Assembly: GCA_021325435.1 (NCBI GenBank)
Contig: JAJPHE010000031.1
Coordinates: 1-64,000, forward strand
DNA: 64,000 bases
Reading direction: 5' to 3'
Source: Actinomycetota bacterium
GTDB lineage: Bacteria; Actinomycetota; Acidimicrobiia; Acidimicrobiales; JAJPHE01
Part shown: positions 8,678-16,170 of the stretch, one piece after another
Numbering within the stretch: the stretch's first letter is position 1
Layout: each line of letters starts with the position of its first letter
Program-made: the position numbers and the translations under genes
Notes under the pieces: model-generated
The model's input: only the letters and a program-made list of their open reading frames with translations
What the model was told of the DNA's origin: nothing
Database searches by the model: none

Positions 8678-9292
8678 ATGCTGTCTTCACTACGCCGGCG
8701 CATCGAGCGCCGGGAGGATGAGGGCTTCACCCTCATCGAGCTCATGGTCGTGATCCTCATCATTGCCATCCTTCTGGCCATCGCGATCCCGACCTTCCTC
8801 GGTGCCCGCAGCCGTGCCCAGGACCGGGCGGCTCAGTCGAGCCTGCGCAACGCCCTGACCGCGGCGGACACCTCGTACGCCAACACGGACAACTACGTGA
8901 AGGCTATCGACGGGGCCAATGGCGACATCGCGTCCGTGGAGCCGGCGCTCACCTTCTGCGGAGTCGGGGCAAGCAACCTCTGCACCAGCGGTGGCAACGT
9001 CTCGCTCGGACCGAACGAGATCAGCGTCGCCGTGGCGGCCGGCGGCGGGACGGGTCCGTCGACGTTCGGTGCACCTGTGACGACAGACTCACCGCAGGTC
9101 TGGGCAGCGGCGGCCGAGTCAAAGTCAGGCAAGTGCTACGCGGTCATGACCGTCAAGGAGGCCGGTACCACCGCCCCGTTTGACAAGGCCGGAACCTTCT
9201 ACACCCAGTGGAGCCCCGCGAGCAGCACGGCGGGTTGTAAGCCGTCCGACTACTCGGGCGCCGGCGCCACCTGGACGTCCTCCTGGACCTAG
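8678..9292 (+). CDS. Type IV pilin (paralogue 3 of 3)
   Basis: 204 residues from ATG 8678, chosen over the track start at 8609 because GGGAGG directly precedes it. Leader MLSSLRRRIERREDEG and the FTLIELMVV helix match pilin 1. The globular region again has a near cysteine pair (TFCGVGASNLC) and later cysteines (GKCYAV, AGCKPS), and ends WTSSWT. The middle parts of pilins 2 and 3 share the phrases GPNEIS and TDSPQ(I/V)WAAAA, so these two are the closer relatives. A GGCCGG hairpin follows. Confidence 0.92.
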   Translation: MLSSLRRRIERREDEGFTLIELMVVILIIAILLAIAIPTFLGARSRAQDRAAQSSLRNALTAADTSYANTDNYVKAIDGANGDIASVEPALTFCGVGASNLCTSGGNVSLGPNEISVAVAAGGGTGPSTFGAPVTTDSPQVWAAAAESKSGKCYAVMTVKEAGTTAPFDKAGTFYTQWSPASSTAGCKPSDYSGAGATWTSSWT

Positions 9293-9315
9293 TCCAGTCC
9301 GTTAGGAACAAGCTC

Positions 9316-9343
9316 AAGGGCCGGCCCTCCGGGGCCGGCCCTT
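9316..9343 (+). terminator. Hairpin terminator after pilin 3
   Basis: AAGGGCCGGCCC TCCG GGGCCGGCCCTT is a perfect 12-base stem with a 4-base loop. Confidence 0.8.
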
Positions 9344-9427
9344 GGCATTTCATGCTGCGGTCTGAGGGCACGGCAATATGGGAGCTCGCCCCAAGACCTG
9401 CCACCGCCGCTCAAAGGGGGGCCCTCC

Positions 9428-10795
9428 TTGCCGATAAAGAGGGGCGTGAAGCGGCCAGCCCCCCTCAGCCTCATTGCCTTGAGGTCGGGCCGGGGCCCGC
9501 TGTACCTCCTGACGGCAGGCCTCATCGTCCTCCTCGGGTGGGTCCACGCCCATTTCATCGGGCATTACGGCTTCGCCTCAACCACCCGGTTCAGCTGGGA
9601 GCTCGCCTACGTGGCCATGCTGGGCGTGGCGGCCTACGCCGCAGGCCTGCCGGAGTCCACACCCGGTCTGACCAGCGCCTTTACGGCGGCGGTAGGAGCC
9701 ACCGCCAGCGCCGCCGTCGGCATCTCGATCGTGCAGTTGCTGCTGGGCTCGCAGCTGATGCCCCGATTCGTGGTTTTTGCCGGAGCCATCGCCCTGGTGC
9801 CCGGATACGTCGTCTGCGCAGCGGTGGCGACGCGGTCGGGGGAGCTGCGCCGGAACCTCGACCGCGTCGTGGTGGTCGCCCCGGACGGGGACGTCAGCGT
9901 CCTCCGCGACGATCTGGCGATCGAGCCCGAGGCCACCGCTGTCCTCGTCGGGGCCCTATCGCCGTCCCAGGCCCGCCCAACAGGGGAGGGGAGCCGCCCA
10001 CTCGAGGATCTGGCCCGCTCGAGCGGGGCCGGCGTGGTGGTCCTCGGTCGCGAGGCACAAGGCGACGACTCGATCATCGCTCAGGCGGCACGACTGCACG
10101 CCTCCGGTGTCCGGGTGCGGACGCTGTCCCTCTTCTATGACGAGTGGCTGGGCAAGCTTCCGGTGCCCGAGCTCGAGCGACTGGCGCTGATGTTCGACAT
10201 CGGAGAAGTCCACCGCCTCCGCTACACCCGGGTGAAGCGGGTCGCTGACATCGTCGTCGCCGTCCCCGCCGTCCTGATCCTCGGGCTGCTGACGCCCCTG
10301 GTGGCGGTCGGCAACCTCCTGGGCAATCGCGGTCCCCTGTTCTTCCGCCAGACCCGGGTGGGGAGGTCGGGGAAGACCTTCGAGATCCTGAAGTTCCGGA
10401 CCATGTCGCCCGGAGCGCCGGAGGGGGACTGGACCTGCCACGGCGATCCGCGGGTCACGCCCTTCGGCCGCTGGATGAGGCGCAGCCACCTCGACGAGCT
10501 ACCGCAGGCGCTCAACGTCCTGCGCGGCGAGCTGTCGACCGTTGGGCCTCGTCCCGAGCAGGAGCGCTACGTGGCCGAGCTCACCGAGAAGATCCCCTTC
10601 TACGAGCTGCGACACCTCGTCCGGCCCGGGGTGACCGGCTGGGCCCAGGTCAAGTACCCGTACGGTTCATCCACCGCCGACGCGCTGGAGAAGCTCCAGT
10701 ACGAGTTCTTCTACCTGCGCCACCAGAATCTGACCCTCGACCTCCGCATCATCGTGCGGACGATCCGTTCGGTCGTGGGCCGGGCCGGTCGCTGA
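9428..10795 (+). CDS. Undecaprenyl-phosphate sugar phosphotransferase (exopolysaccharide initiating enzyme)
   Basis: 455 residues; TTG start at 9428 supported by AAAGGGGGG about 6 bases upstream. About four membrane segments fill the first 140 residues. A cytoplasmic Rossmann-like part follows (AVLVGALSPSQ..., VVVLGREAQGDDSII). The C-terminal bacterial sugar transferase domain begins at KRVADIVVAVPAVLILGL and contains FFRQTRVGRSGKTFEILKFRTM, HLDELPQALNVLRGELSTVGPRPE and RPGVTGWAQVKYPYG, the family signatures. It should load the first sugar phosphate onto undecaprenyl phosphate at the inner membrane for a surface polysaccharide or glycan. No other polysaccharide genes are adjacent. Confidence 0.9.
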   Translation: MPIKRGVKRPAPLSLIALRSGRGPLYLLTAGLIVLLGWVHAHFIGHYGFASTTRFSWELAYVAMLGVAAYAAGLPESTPGLTSAFTAAVGATASAAVGISIVQLLLGSQLMPRFVVFAGAIALVPGYVVCAAVATRSGELRRNLDRVVVVAPDGDVSVLRDDLAIEPEATAVLVGALSPSQARPTGEGSRPLEDLARSSGAGVVVLGREAQGDDSIIAQAARLHASGVRVRTLSLFYDEWLGKLPVPELERLALMFDIGEVHRLRYTRVKRVADIVVAVPAVLILGLLTPLVAVGNLLGNRGPLFFRQTRVGRSGKTFEILKFRTMSPGAPEGDWTCHGDPRVTPFGRWMRRSHLDELPQALNVLRGELSTVGPRPEQERYVAELTEKIPFYELRHLVRPGVTGWAQVKYPYGSSTADALEKLQYEFFYLRHQNLTLDLRIIVRTIRSVVGRAGR

Positions 10796-10807
10796 GCTTG
10801 GGCTGAA

Positions 10808-11986
10808 TCAGCTCGAGGGGGTCGACTTCGCCGCCCGCTCGGCGTGGTGATCCTGGACCGCCTTCATCACCGCCGTGGTGGCGGCGTTCATGAACTCCGG
10901 CCGGTTTGCCGCAGCCCAGTCGCGCGAAGCCACTGTCTGGGCGGCGGAGCCCTGGAAGCGAGGCATCACCTCGCGGGCGAACAGCTCGTAAGACGCCAGC
11001 GTCGCCTTGCGGTCGGCCCACTCGTGGGCCATGAACAGGTAGGTGCCGAACCCCCCGGACTGGTCGATGAGCCGCTGTATCTGAGCGGCGGCCATATCGG
11101 GGGTGCCGATGACCGACAGGCCCGACGCGTTCAGCGCGTCCACCAGCTCGTTGGGGTCGTCGGTGGCGGGCGCCAACGGCAGGGCGGCCACCCGGGCGAA
11201 GTAGTCGACCCACTGCGGCAGTCCGTAGGCCACCTCCACCCTCGCTTGCTCCTCGGTGGGGGCGATGTGCATGGGCCCGACCAGCCGCCAGCGGCGACGG
11301 TCGACCGTCGTGCCGAACTCCGCCGCCCGCTCCTCCATGACGTCCCAGTGGGCCCCGAGAACGTCGAAACCTCCGGCTGTGGTGGCGCCTAGCGAAAGGA
11401 GGCTGAGGCCGAAGCGGCCGGCGGCTCGGGGCCCAGCGGGGGAGACCTGGGCGGCGACCGCCACCTCGAACCGGGGGTGCGTGTACGGGCGCAGCTGCAG
11501 TCGGGCGTCGCGGAGGGTGAACCAGTCGGTCTTGCGGCTGACCAGCTCCTCACCGGCGAGGAGGGCGAGGATGGCCTCCAGCGACTCTTCCATCATCTCC
11601 CGTTGGCGTACCGGGTCGATGCCCATCATGAAGGCGTCGGAAGGCAGCGCCCCCGGACCGACGCCGAACATGACCCGGCCCCTGGTGAGGTGGTCCAGGA
11701 GGACCATGCGGTCAGCCAGTATCAGAGGGTGGTGGTAGGGGAGCGAGCTCACCCCGGTTCCGAGCTTGATGTGCCGGGTCCGTTGCGCGGCGGCGGCGAT
11801 GAACACCTCGGGCGAGGCGATGATCTCGTAGCCAGCCGAGTGGTGCTCGCCGACCCACGCCTCGTCATATCCCAGCTCGTCGAGGCGGACGATCAGCTCC
11901 ATGTCTCGTTCCAGAGCCAGGGTGGGGTTCTGCCCGACGGGGTGGAAGGGCGCCATGAAGATCCCGAACCGCAGCGGCCAATTCAT
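10808..11986 (-). CDS. Luciferase-like flavin-dependent monooxygenase
   Basis: 392 residues with the bacterial luciferase fold: MNWPLRFGIFMAPFHP opening strand, then DELGYDEAWVGEHHSAGYEIIASPEVFIAAAAQRT, IKLGTGVSSLPYHHPL and HLTRGRVMFGVGPGAL. The EHH in the second motif and the length fit the FMN-type limonene or alkane monooxygenase-like group better than the short F420 enzymes. The substrate is unknown. A 20-base palindrome ends 19 bases before the ATG, which suggests repression by a TetR-type regulator not encoded here. Confidence 0.85.
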   Translation of the reverse strand: MNWPLRFGIFMAPFHPVGQNPTLALERDMELIVRLDELGYDEAWVGEHHSAGYEIIASPEVFIAAAAQRTRHIKLGTGVSSLPYHHPLILADRMVLLDHLTRGRVMFGVGPGALPSDAFMMGIDPVRQREMMEESLEAILALLAGEELVSRKTDWFTLRDARLQLRPYTHPRFEVAVAAQVSPAGPRAAGRFGLSLLSLGATTAGGFDVLGAHWDVMEERAAEFGTTVDRRRWRLVGPMHIAPTEEQARVEVAYGLPQWVDYFARVAALPLAPATDDPNELVDALNASGLSVIGTPDMAAAQIQRLIDQSGGFGTYLFMAHEWADRKATLASYELFAREVMPRFQGSAAQTVASRDWAAANRPEFMNAATTAVMKAVQDHHAERAAKSTPSS

Positions 11987-12004
11987 GGCGCGTGCTTAGA
12001 CCTC

Positions 12005-12024
12005 ACTTGACCGGTCGGTCAAGT
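12005..12024. promoter_or_regulatory. Palindromic operator, TetR-like box
   Basis: ACTTGACCGGTCGGTCAAGT has perfect 9-base arms around GT. It lies just upstream of the monooxygenase start and resembles operators bound by TetR-family dimers. Binding is inferred. Confidence 0.55.
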
Positions 12025-12044
12025 TTCTCGGCGGCCGGGAGTAG

Positions 12045-12806
<762 letters not shown>

Positions 12807-12906
12807 GGGACCTCCTAGCTGGGAGACGGCCCATTTTAGGGCCGGGGCCAATCCGCCCCCGCGGGCCTGGGCTCAGGCCGGGCGACCCGTCGGCCGATCA
12901 GTAATC

Positions 12907-14193
12907 GTGGCCGTCATCACGCCGCTTCGACCAACGCGCCCCGAAGAGCCGCCCCCGGCGGGGGCCCCGGCGTTCGAGCGTGCTCGGTCGAGATTGTTCG
13001 GAGCGGTCCGAAGGCGAAGGTGGCCGCTCGGGCTGACCGTCGTCATGACCCTCGTAGGCATGGCCACGTCGTTGCTCTACCTGCCCATCCACCGCCACGT
13101 GTCCGCCTGGCTGACGCCGGGTGATCTCTGGGCCACCGTTCAGGCGGCCCACTTCATCGCCTGGGGTGACCTCGGCGGCGTCTACAGCTCGTCAGCCCAC
13201 CTGGTCAGCCTGCCCGGCTTCCCCCTTCTCATGGCCCCGTTCGCCTTCGTCGCCTGGCACTTCAACCTCAGCGAGAGCTGGCCGATCGCGCTCCAGCATC
13301 CGACGGCCTGGCTGCTGTTCGGCCCCTTCGCGTTCCTGGCCGCGGGGGCGACCCTCTTCGGGGCCGATGCCTTGGCGGAGTCGCTCGGAGCCTCGCGACG
13401 GGCACGCTGGTGGTTGGGGCTGGGCGCCGCGGCCGTCGTCTTCCCGGGAGTCCTGATCTCCGGGCACCCCGAGGATCCCCTGGCCCTCGGATTGGCCCTG
13501 TACGGGCTGCGGGCGGCGAGCACCAGACGCTGGACGGCCACGGCCTGGCTGATGGGGGCAGCCCTGGCCGTGCAGCCGTTCACCGTGCTGCTTGTGCCCG
13601 CCGTACTCGGTGCGGCCGGCGCCGGCCGCCTCTTGCCCCTGCTCCTGAGGGCCGCGCTCCTCCCCGGCTTTCTGACCATCGTCGTCTTGGCCGCCGATCG
13701 CCGGGCCGCCTTCGATGCCCTGTTCCGCCAGCCCAACTACCCGGGGCCAGACCACCCGACGCCCTGGGTCGCTCTGGCTCCTCGGCTGTCGGCTACCAGC
13801 GTGGCGGCCGGTCCCGGCCGCATGATCGCCCTCCTCGTCGCCCTGGCCCTCGGCTTCTGGGTGGCGAAGAGCCGGCGCCCGCAGCTGGCGATGGTCGCCG
13901 CAGCCTTCCTTGCCCTGGCGGGGCGGTGTGCCTTCGAGTCGGTCCTCAACCCGTATTACATGACCCCCGCCTTGGTGGTGGCCATGATCCTGGCGGCTCG
14001 CCGGGGTCCGGCATGCCTCGCCCCGTGCAGTCTGCTGGCGCTCGGCCTCACCGTCCTCGGTTACTTCCACATGGGCCAATGGGAGTACTGGGCGATGGTC
14101 GTGAGCGTCCTGGCCGCCGTGGGCTGTATCGGCCTGGCCAGAAGCGGGGCGGCGAGCACTAGGCCGGTCCTGGCGCTGGTCGGCAGGACCTGA
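12907..14193 (+). CDS. Polytopic integral membrane protein, possibly a polyprenol-dependent glycosyltransferase
   Basis: About 428 residues from GTG 12907; the track start at 12517 runs through the opposite-strand aldolase and is rejected. About ten hydrophobic segments are visible. A first loop (LTPGDLWATVQAAHFIAWGDLGGVYSSSAHLVSLPGFPLLMAPFAF) resembles the lumenal acidic loop of GT-C/GT87 membrane glycosyltransferases, but the match is weak. ATG 13045 is another possible start, as no good ribosome binding site is seen at 12907. The stop lies 17 bases before the left dif-like site. Confidence 0.6.
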   Translation: MAVITPLRPTRPEEPPPAGAPAFERARSRLFGAVRRRRWPLGLTVVMTLVGMATSLLYLPIHRHVSAWLTPGDLWATVQAAHFIAWGDLGGVYSSSAHLVSLPGFPLLMAPFAFVAWHFNLSESWPIALQHPTAWLLFGPFAFLAAGATLFGADALAESLGASRRARWWLGLGAAAVVFPGVLISGHPEDPLALGLALYGLRAASTRRWTATAWLMGAALAVQPFTVLLVPAVLGAAGAGRLLPLLLRAALLPGFLTIVVLAADRRAAFDALFRQPNYPGPDHPTPWVALAPRLSATSVAAGPGRMIALLVALALGFWVAKSRRPQLAMVAAAFLALAGRCAFESVLNPYYMTPALVVAMILAARRGPACLAPCSLLALGLTVLGYFHMGQWEYWAMVVSVLAAVGCIGLARSGAASTRPVLALVGRT

Positions 14194-14380
14194 CCGGCTG
14201 ACCCACATTCACTTTACATAACGAGGATGCTCGGGACGTTGCCTCGTGTCGCTTCCTGCGACGGTAAGCAGCTTGCCGGCACGCAGCGGAGCAGTACATA
14301 GCTCGAGGATCCGCAACAGCGAGCAGCCCACACTGCGGACACACCCGGCGCTCCGACACCCGCCAGTAGCGCCTCAACAC
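14159..14380 (-). CDS. Small Cys4 zinc-finger protein of the inserted element, reads across the left attachment site
   Basis: 73 residues from GTG 14380. The motif CPQCGLLAVADPRAMYCSAACRQAAYRRRKRH (C-x2-C...C-x3-C followed by a basic helix) is a small zinc finger of a kind common in actinobacterial accessory DNA; nucleic-acid binding is inferred. Codons 52-53 (TCC TCG) are the centre of the left dif-like site, so residues 54-73 are encoded by chromosomal DNA and overlap the tail of the opposite-strand membrane gene. In the predicted excised circle the same frame would continue instead into the ORF at 16109, giving a 218-residue product. Integrated, it is a truncated version. Confidence 0.55.
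   Translation of the reverse strand: MLRRYWRVSERRVCPQCGLLAVADPRAMYCSAACRQAAYRRRKRHEATSRASSLCKVNVGQPVRSCRPAPGPA
14211..14238. other. Left attachment site, hybrid dif-like sequence with degenerate XerC-like arm
   Basis: ACTTTACATAA CGAGGA TGCTCGGGACG. The 11-base XerD-like arm differs by one base from the right site, and the 6-base centre is identical. The other arm lacks the TTATG core. This is the expected hybrid site left by integration of an element with an incomplete dif at dif. Confidence 0.7.
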
Positions 14381-14390
14381 AACCCGATCC

Positions 14391-14594
14391 GTGACAGGTG
14401 ACGTGACGGGTCCGTAACGTGTGACGTAACACGTGAGGTGCGGTGTCGGATCCGGCCACCCGTTGCGTAGGCTCCAGGGTCCGACACCGCCAGGGCCCGG
14501 GCGGTGTGTCCTGCACCGTCCGACCCACGAGCGGGACGCGGTGAAAGCGCACCCTCGCTCGGATCAAAGCCAGGTGGGGGGCTAACCGCCCCCC
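14391..14594. repeat. Repeat-rich control region of the element
   Basis: This noncoding part, between the HTH gene stop (14699) and the zinc-finger start (14380), holds three kinds of repeat. GTGAC pentamers occur at 14391, 14398, 14403 and 14421. ACGTGTGACGTAACACGT (14417-14434) is a near-perfect palindrome. GCGGTGTCGGA/TCCGACACCGC (14440-14450 and 14480-14490) is an 11-base inverted repeat, and GGGGGGC/GCCCCCC (14576-14594) forms a short hairpin. It could be the promoter/operator of the leftward operon, a replication origin, or both. I saw no gene in 14600-14698. Confidence 0.5.
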
Positions 14595-14698
14595 ATTCCC
14601 CCCGGGCCTTCGGCTCTCGACCAGGGGGCCGACACGGCGCCCGTTCGGGCGCAGTCCCGTTGCGCTGCCGGGCTTGCTTGTGAGGGGATAGGGGGCCG

Positions 14699-14971
14699 TC
14701 ACGCCGAGCCCTCCACCGGGAACCGGCGATAGAGCGTGGACCGATGCACACCCAGTAGCTCCGCCACGGTCGTTCGATCGACGCCGGCCCGCTGACACTG
14801 AGCGACCGCATCAGCTACGGCTCCCTCTACCAACGCCAGGGCCAGCACCAGCGCCCTCAACGTCTCTACCGGGTCCGAACCGGCGTTGCGCTGCCTGGCG
14901 GGTAGTGCCCAGGGCGTCCCCGAGTTCGGCCCAGGTCGCCCCGTCACCCCTCGCCCGCTCGACGGCCTCAC
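14699..14971 (-). CDS. Helix-turn-helix protein of the element, start uncertain
   Basis: The coding part is the second half: VETLRALVLALALVEGAVADAVAQCQRAGVDRTTVAELLGVHRSTLYRRFP, a helix then a resolvase/Fis-like helix-turn-helix (TTVAELLGVHRSTLYRRF). The first 30 residues of the track ORF lie opposite the HTH of the overlapping gene in another frame and look like a shadow. The true start is therefore probably a TTG or GTG near 14860-14875, or the segment is reached by frameshift from the upstream gene. A role in repression or copy control is inferred. Confidence 0.45.
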   Translation of the reverse strand: MRPSSGRGVTGRPGPNSGTPWALPARQRNAGSDPVETLRALVLALALVEGAVADAVAQCQRAGVDRTTVAELLGVHRSTLYRRFPVEGSA

Positions 14972-15269
14972 GCAGCATCACCTGCGCCGCAGCCAGATAG
15001 CCCGAGATCCGCTCGACCTCCCGCAGAGACCGATGCCGAGGCAACACCCCCCGAGGGGCCGGGGGAGGCTCCACCCGATCCAGCACACCCGCATGACGAG
15101 CCGCAGCCGTCACCGCACCAGGGCTCGGCTCCCGTGAGACCGGAGCGGCCTGACGGGCCCGCACGGACGCCGGCGGAGCTGCTCGGATGGCCCGTGCCAG
15201 ATGCCGGCCGGGGGATTCGCTGCCCTTCGGAGTTGCTCTGCCGCCGCCGGTACGGCGCTTCTTCGGCAC
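14811..15269 (-). CDS. Helix-turn-helix protein of the element, 152 aa
   Basis: GTG start at 15269. A basic N-terminus (MPKKRRTGGGRATPKG) and an Ala/Pro/Arg linker lead to a helical region, EVERISGYLAAAQVMLREAVERARGDGATWAELGDALGTTRQAAQRRF. This is the helix-turn-helix type (TWAELGDALGTTRQAAQRRF) seen in many small actinobacterial DNA-binding proteins. The last 21 residues after QRRF are low-complexity Gly/Arg and overlap the next ORF in another frame. No ribosome binding site is obvious; coupling to the upstream reading frame is likely. Confidence 0.55.
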   Translation of the reverse strand: MPKKRRTGGGRATPKGSESPGRHLARAIRAAPPASVRARQAAPVSREPSPGAVTAAARHAGVLDRVEPPPAPRGVLPRHRSLREVERISGYLAAAQVMLREAVERARGDGATWAELGDALGTTRQAAQRRFGPGRDVEGAGAGPGVGRGSRS

Positions 15270-15705
15270 CGGGGGAGAAATACCAGGTCAGAGGCGGTGG
15301 CGTCAAGGGGTTGCGACACGATAGGGCCCCTGACCAGGTGAACGAAGCCTCCCCACACTCAGGATATCCAACGACCCGCCACCTAGCCCGAGACAGTTTC
15401 GTTGCACTATCAAGTCGAGTAGGCGTCGGCTTCGCCGCCGCCTCCCGGGTCCTCCGCCACGTCATCCGGCACGACCGAACGACATGACCCCACCCGCCAC
15501 ACACCGGGCAGCACCGGAACGGGCAAGCCGCTGCACGATGGCCCCGTGACCCGCAGTACCGGCATGCCGGAGGCCTGGGGGCCCGCTTCGGCTTCGGCCG
15601 GCGGTCGTCCACGCTCCCGCTCTGGACGGCCTCCGGCCGCTCCCGAGGCTGCCACCGGGCCCGGGCGTTCCGGTTCCGCCGACTCACCGGCCGTCCCGCT
15701 GCCAC
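14968..15705 (-). CDS. Protein with two tandem CCHC zinc knuckles (element-encoded)
   Basis: GTG start at 15705 inside AGGTGG, overlapping the end of the upstream ORF by 22 bases, which suggests translational coupling. After a basic, Arg-rich N-terminus come ACRYCGSRGHRAAAC and CCPVCGGWGHVVRSC, each a C-x2-C-x4-H-x4-C zinc knuckle (about residues 48-61 and 66-79). Such knuckles bind single-stranded nucleic acid in retroviral and eukaryotic proteins. The frame stays open to 14968, but the part beyond about residue 145 overlaps the HTH gene and looks like its shadow. The real product may therefore be shorter, possibly ended by a frameshift. Confidence 0.4.
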   Translation of the reverse strand: MAAGRPVSRRNRNARARWQPRERPEAVQSGSVDDRRPKPKRAPRPPACRYCGSRGHRAAACPFRCCPVCGGWGHVVRSCRMTWRRTREAAAKPTPTRLDSATKLSRARWRVVGYPECGEASFTWSGALSCRNPLTPPPLTWYFSPGAEEAPYRRRQSNSEGQRIPRPASGTGHPSSSAGVRAGPSGRSGLTGAEPWCGDGCGSSCGCAGSGGASPGPSGGVASASVSAGGRADLGLSGCGAGDAA

Positions 15706-16109
15706 CTGAGCGCATCACGCTCAGCTTTCGTCAACCGGGGGAGCGGTAACCGGTCGGCCTCGATCAATCCGAACTCACGGGCCACCCGCCGAGCTACCTG
15801 GGCGGCACCTACGGCCGTACCGCCTTGCTGCGCATGCTCTGACAGCGCAGCTATGAGTGCCCGGTAAAAGTCACCGACCAACTGGCGGTAGTGCGTGGCA
15901 ACGTCGAACGCTGCGGGGGGAACCTGCGACGACACTTCAGCCTCCGGGGGACCGACGACAGGAACCGCCCCCCGGGGTTCCTTGTCCAGGTCCGCCCGCC
16001 CCTCGGGCTTCGATGGCCGGCCGGCTCGGCTCTCACATTCACCCGCTGCGCTGGCGGGTCCGGCTGGGGCTTCGTCGCAGTGTGCGCCCAACGGGGGGCG
16101 TTCGCTCAC
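15684..16109 (-). CDS. Hypothetical element protein, 141 aa, first gene of the leftward operon
   Basis: GTG start at 16109. The N-terminal half is Pro/Glu/Arg-rich and probably disordered. The C-terminal half is helical: FDVATHYRQLVGDFYRALIAALSEHAQQGGTAVGAAQVARRVAREFGLIEADRLPLPRLTKAERDALRWQRDGR. The family is not recognised. Upstream of the GTG the frame is open until a TAA at 16188-16190, which belongs to the right dif-like arm. In the circular form that arm is replaced and the frame becomes continuous with the zinc-finger ORF. Integration therefore appears to remove the natural N-terminus and upstream control region of this gene. Confidence 0.5.
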   Translation of the reverse strand: MSERPPLGAHCDEAPAGPASAAGECESRAGRPSKPEGRADLDKEPRGAVPVVGPPEAEVSSQVPPAAFDVATHYRQLVGDFYRALIAALSEHAQQGGTAVGAAQVARRVAREFGLIEADRLPLPRLTKAERDALRWQRDGR

Positions 16110-16170
16110 GGTACCAGCGGCACCCCTGCTCGGTGGTGGAGTGTCGGTGCCTGGGACGACATAACTATCG

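Noticed and set aside
15134-15487. 117-residue plus-strand ORF inside the element
   Set aside because: Opposite to the HTH and zinc-knuckle frames, no domain and no ribosome binding site.
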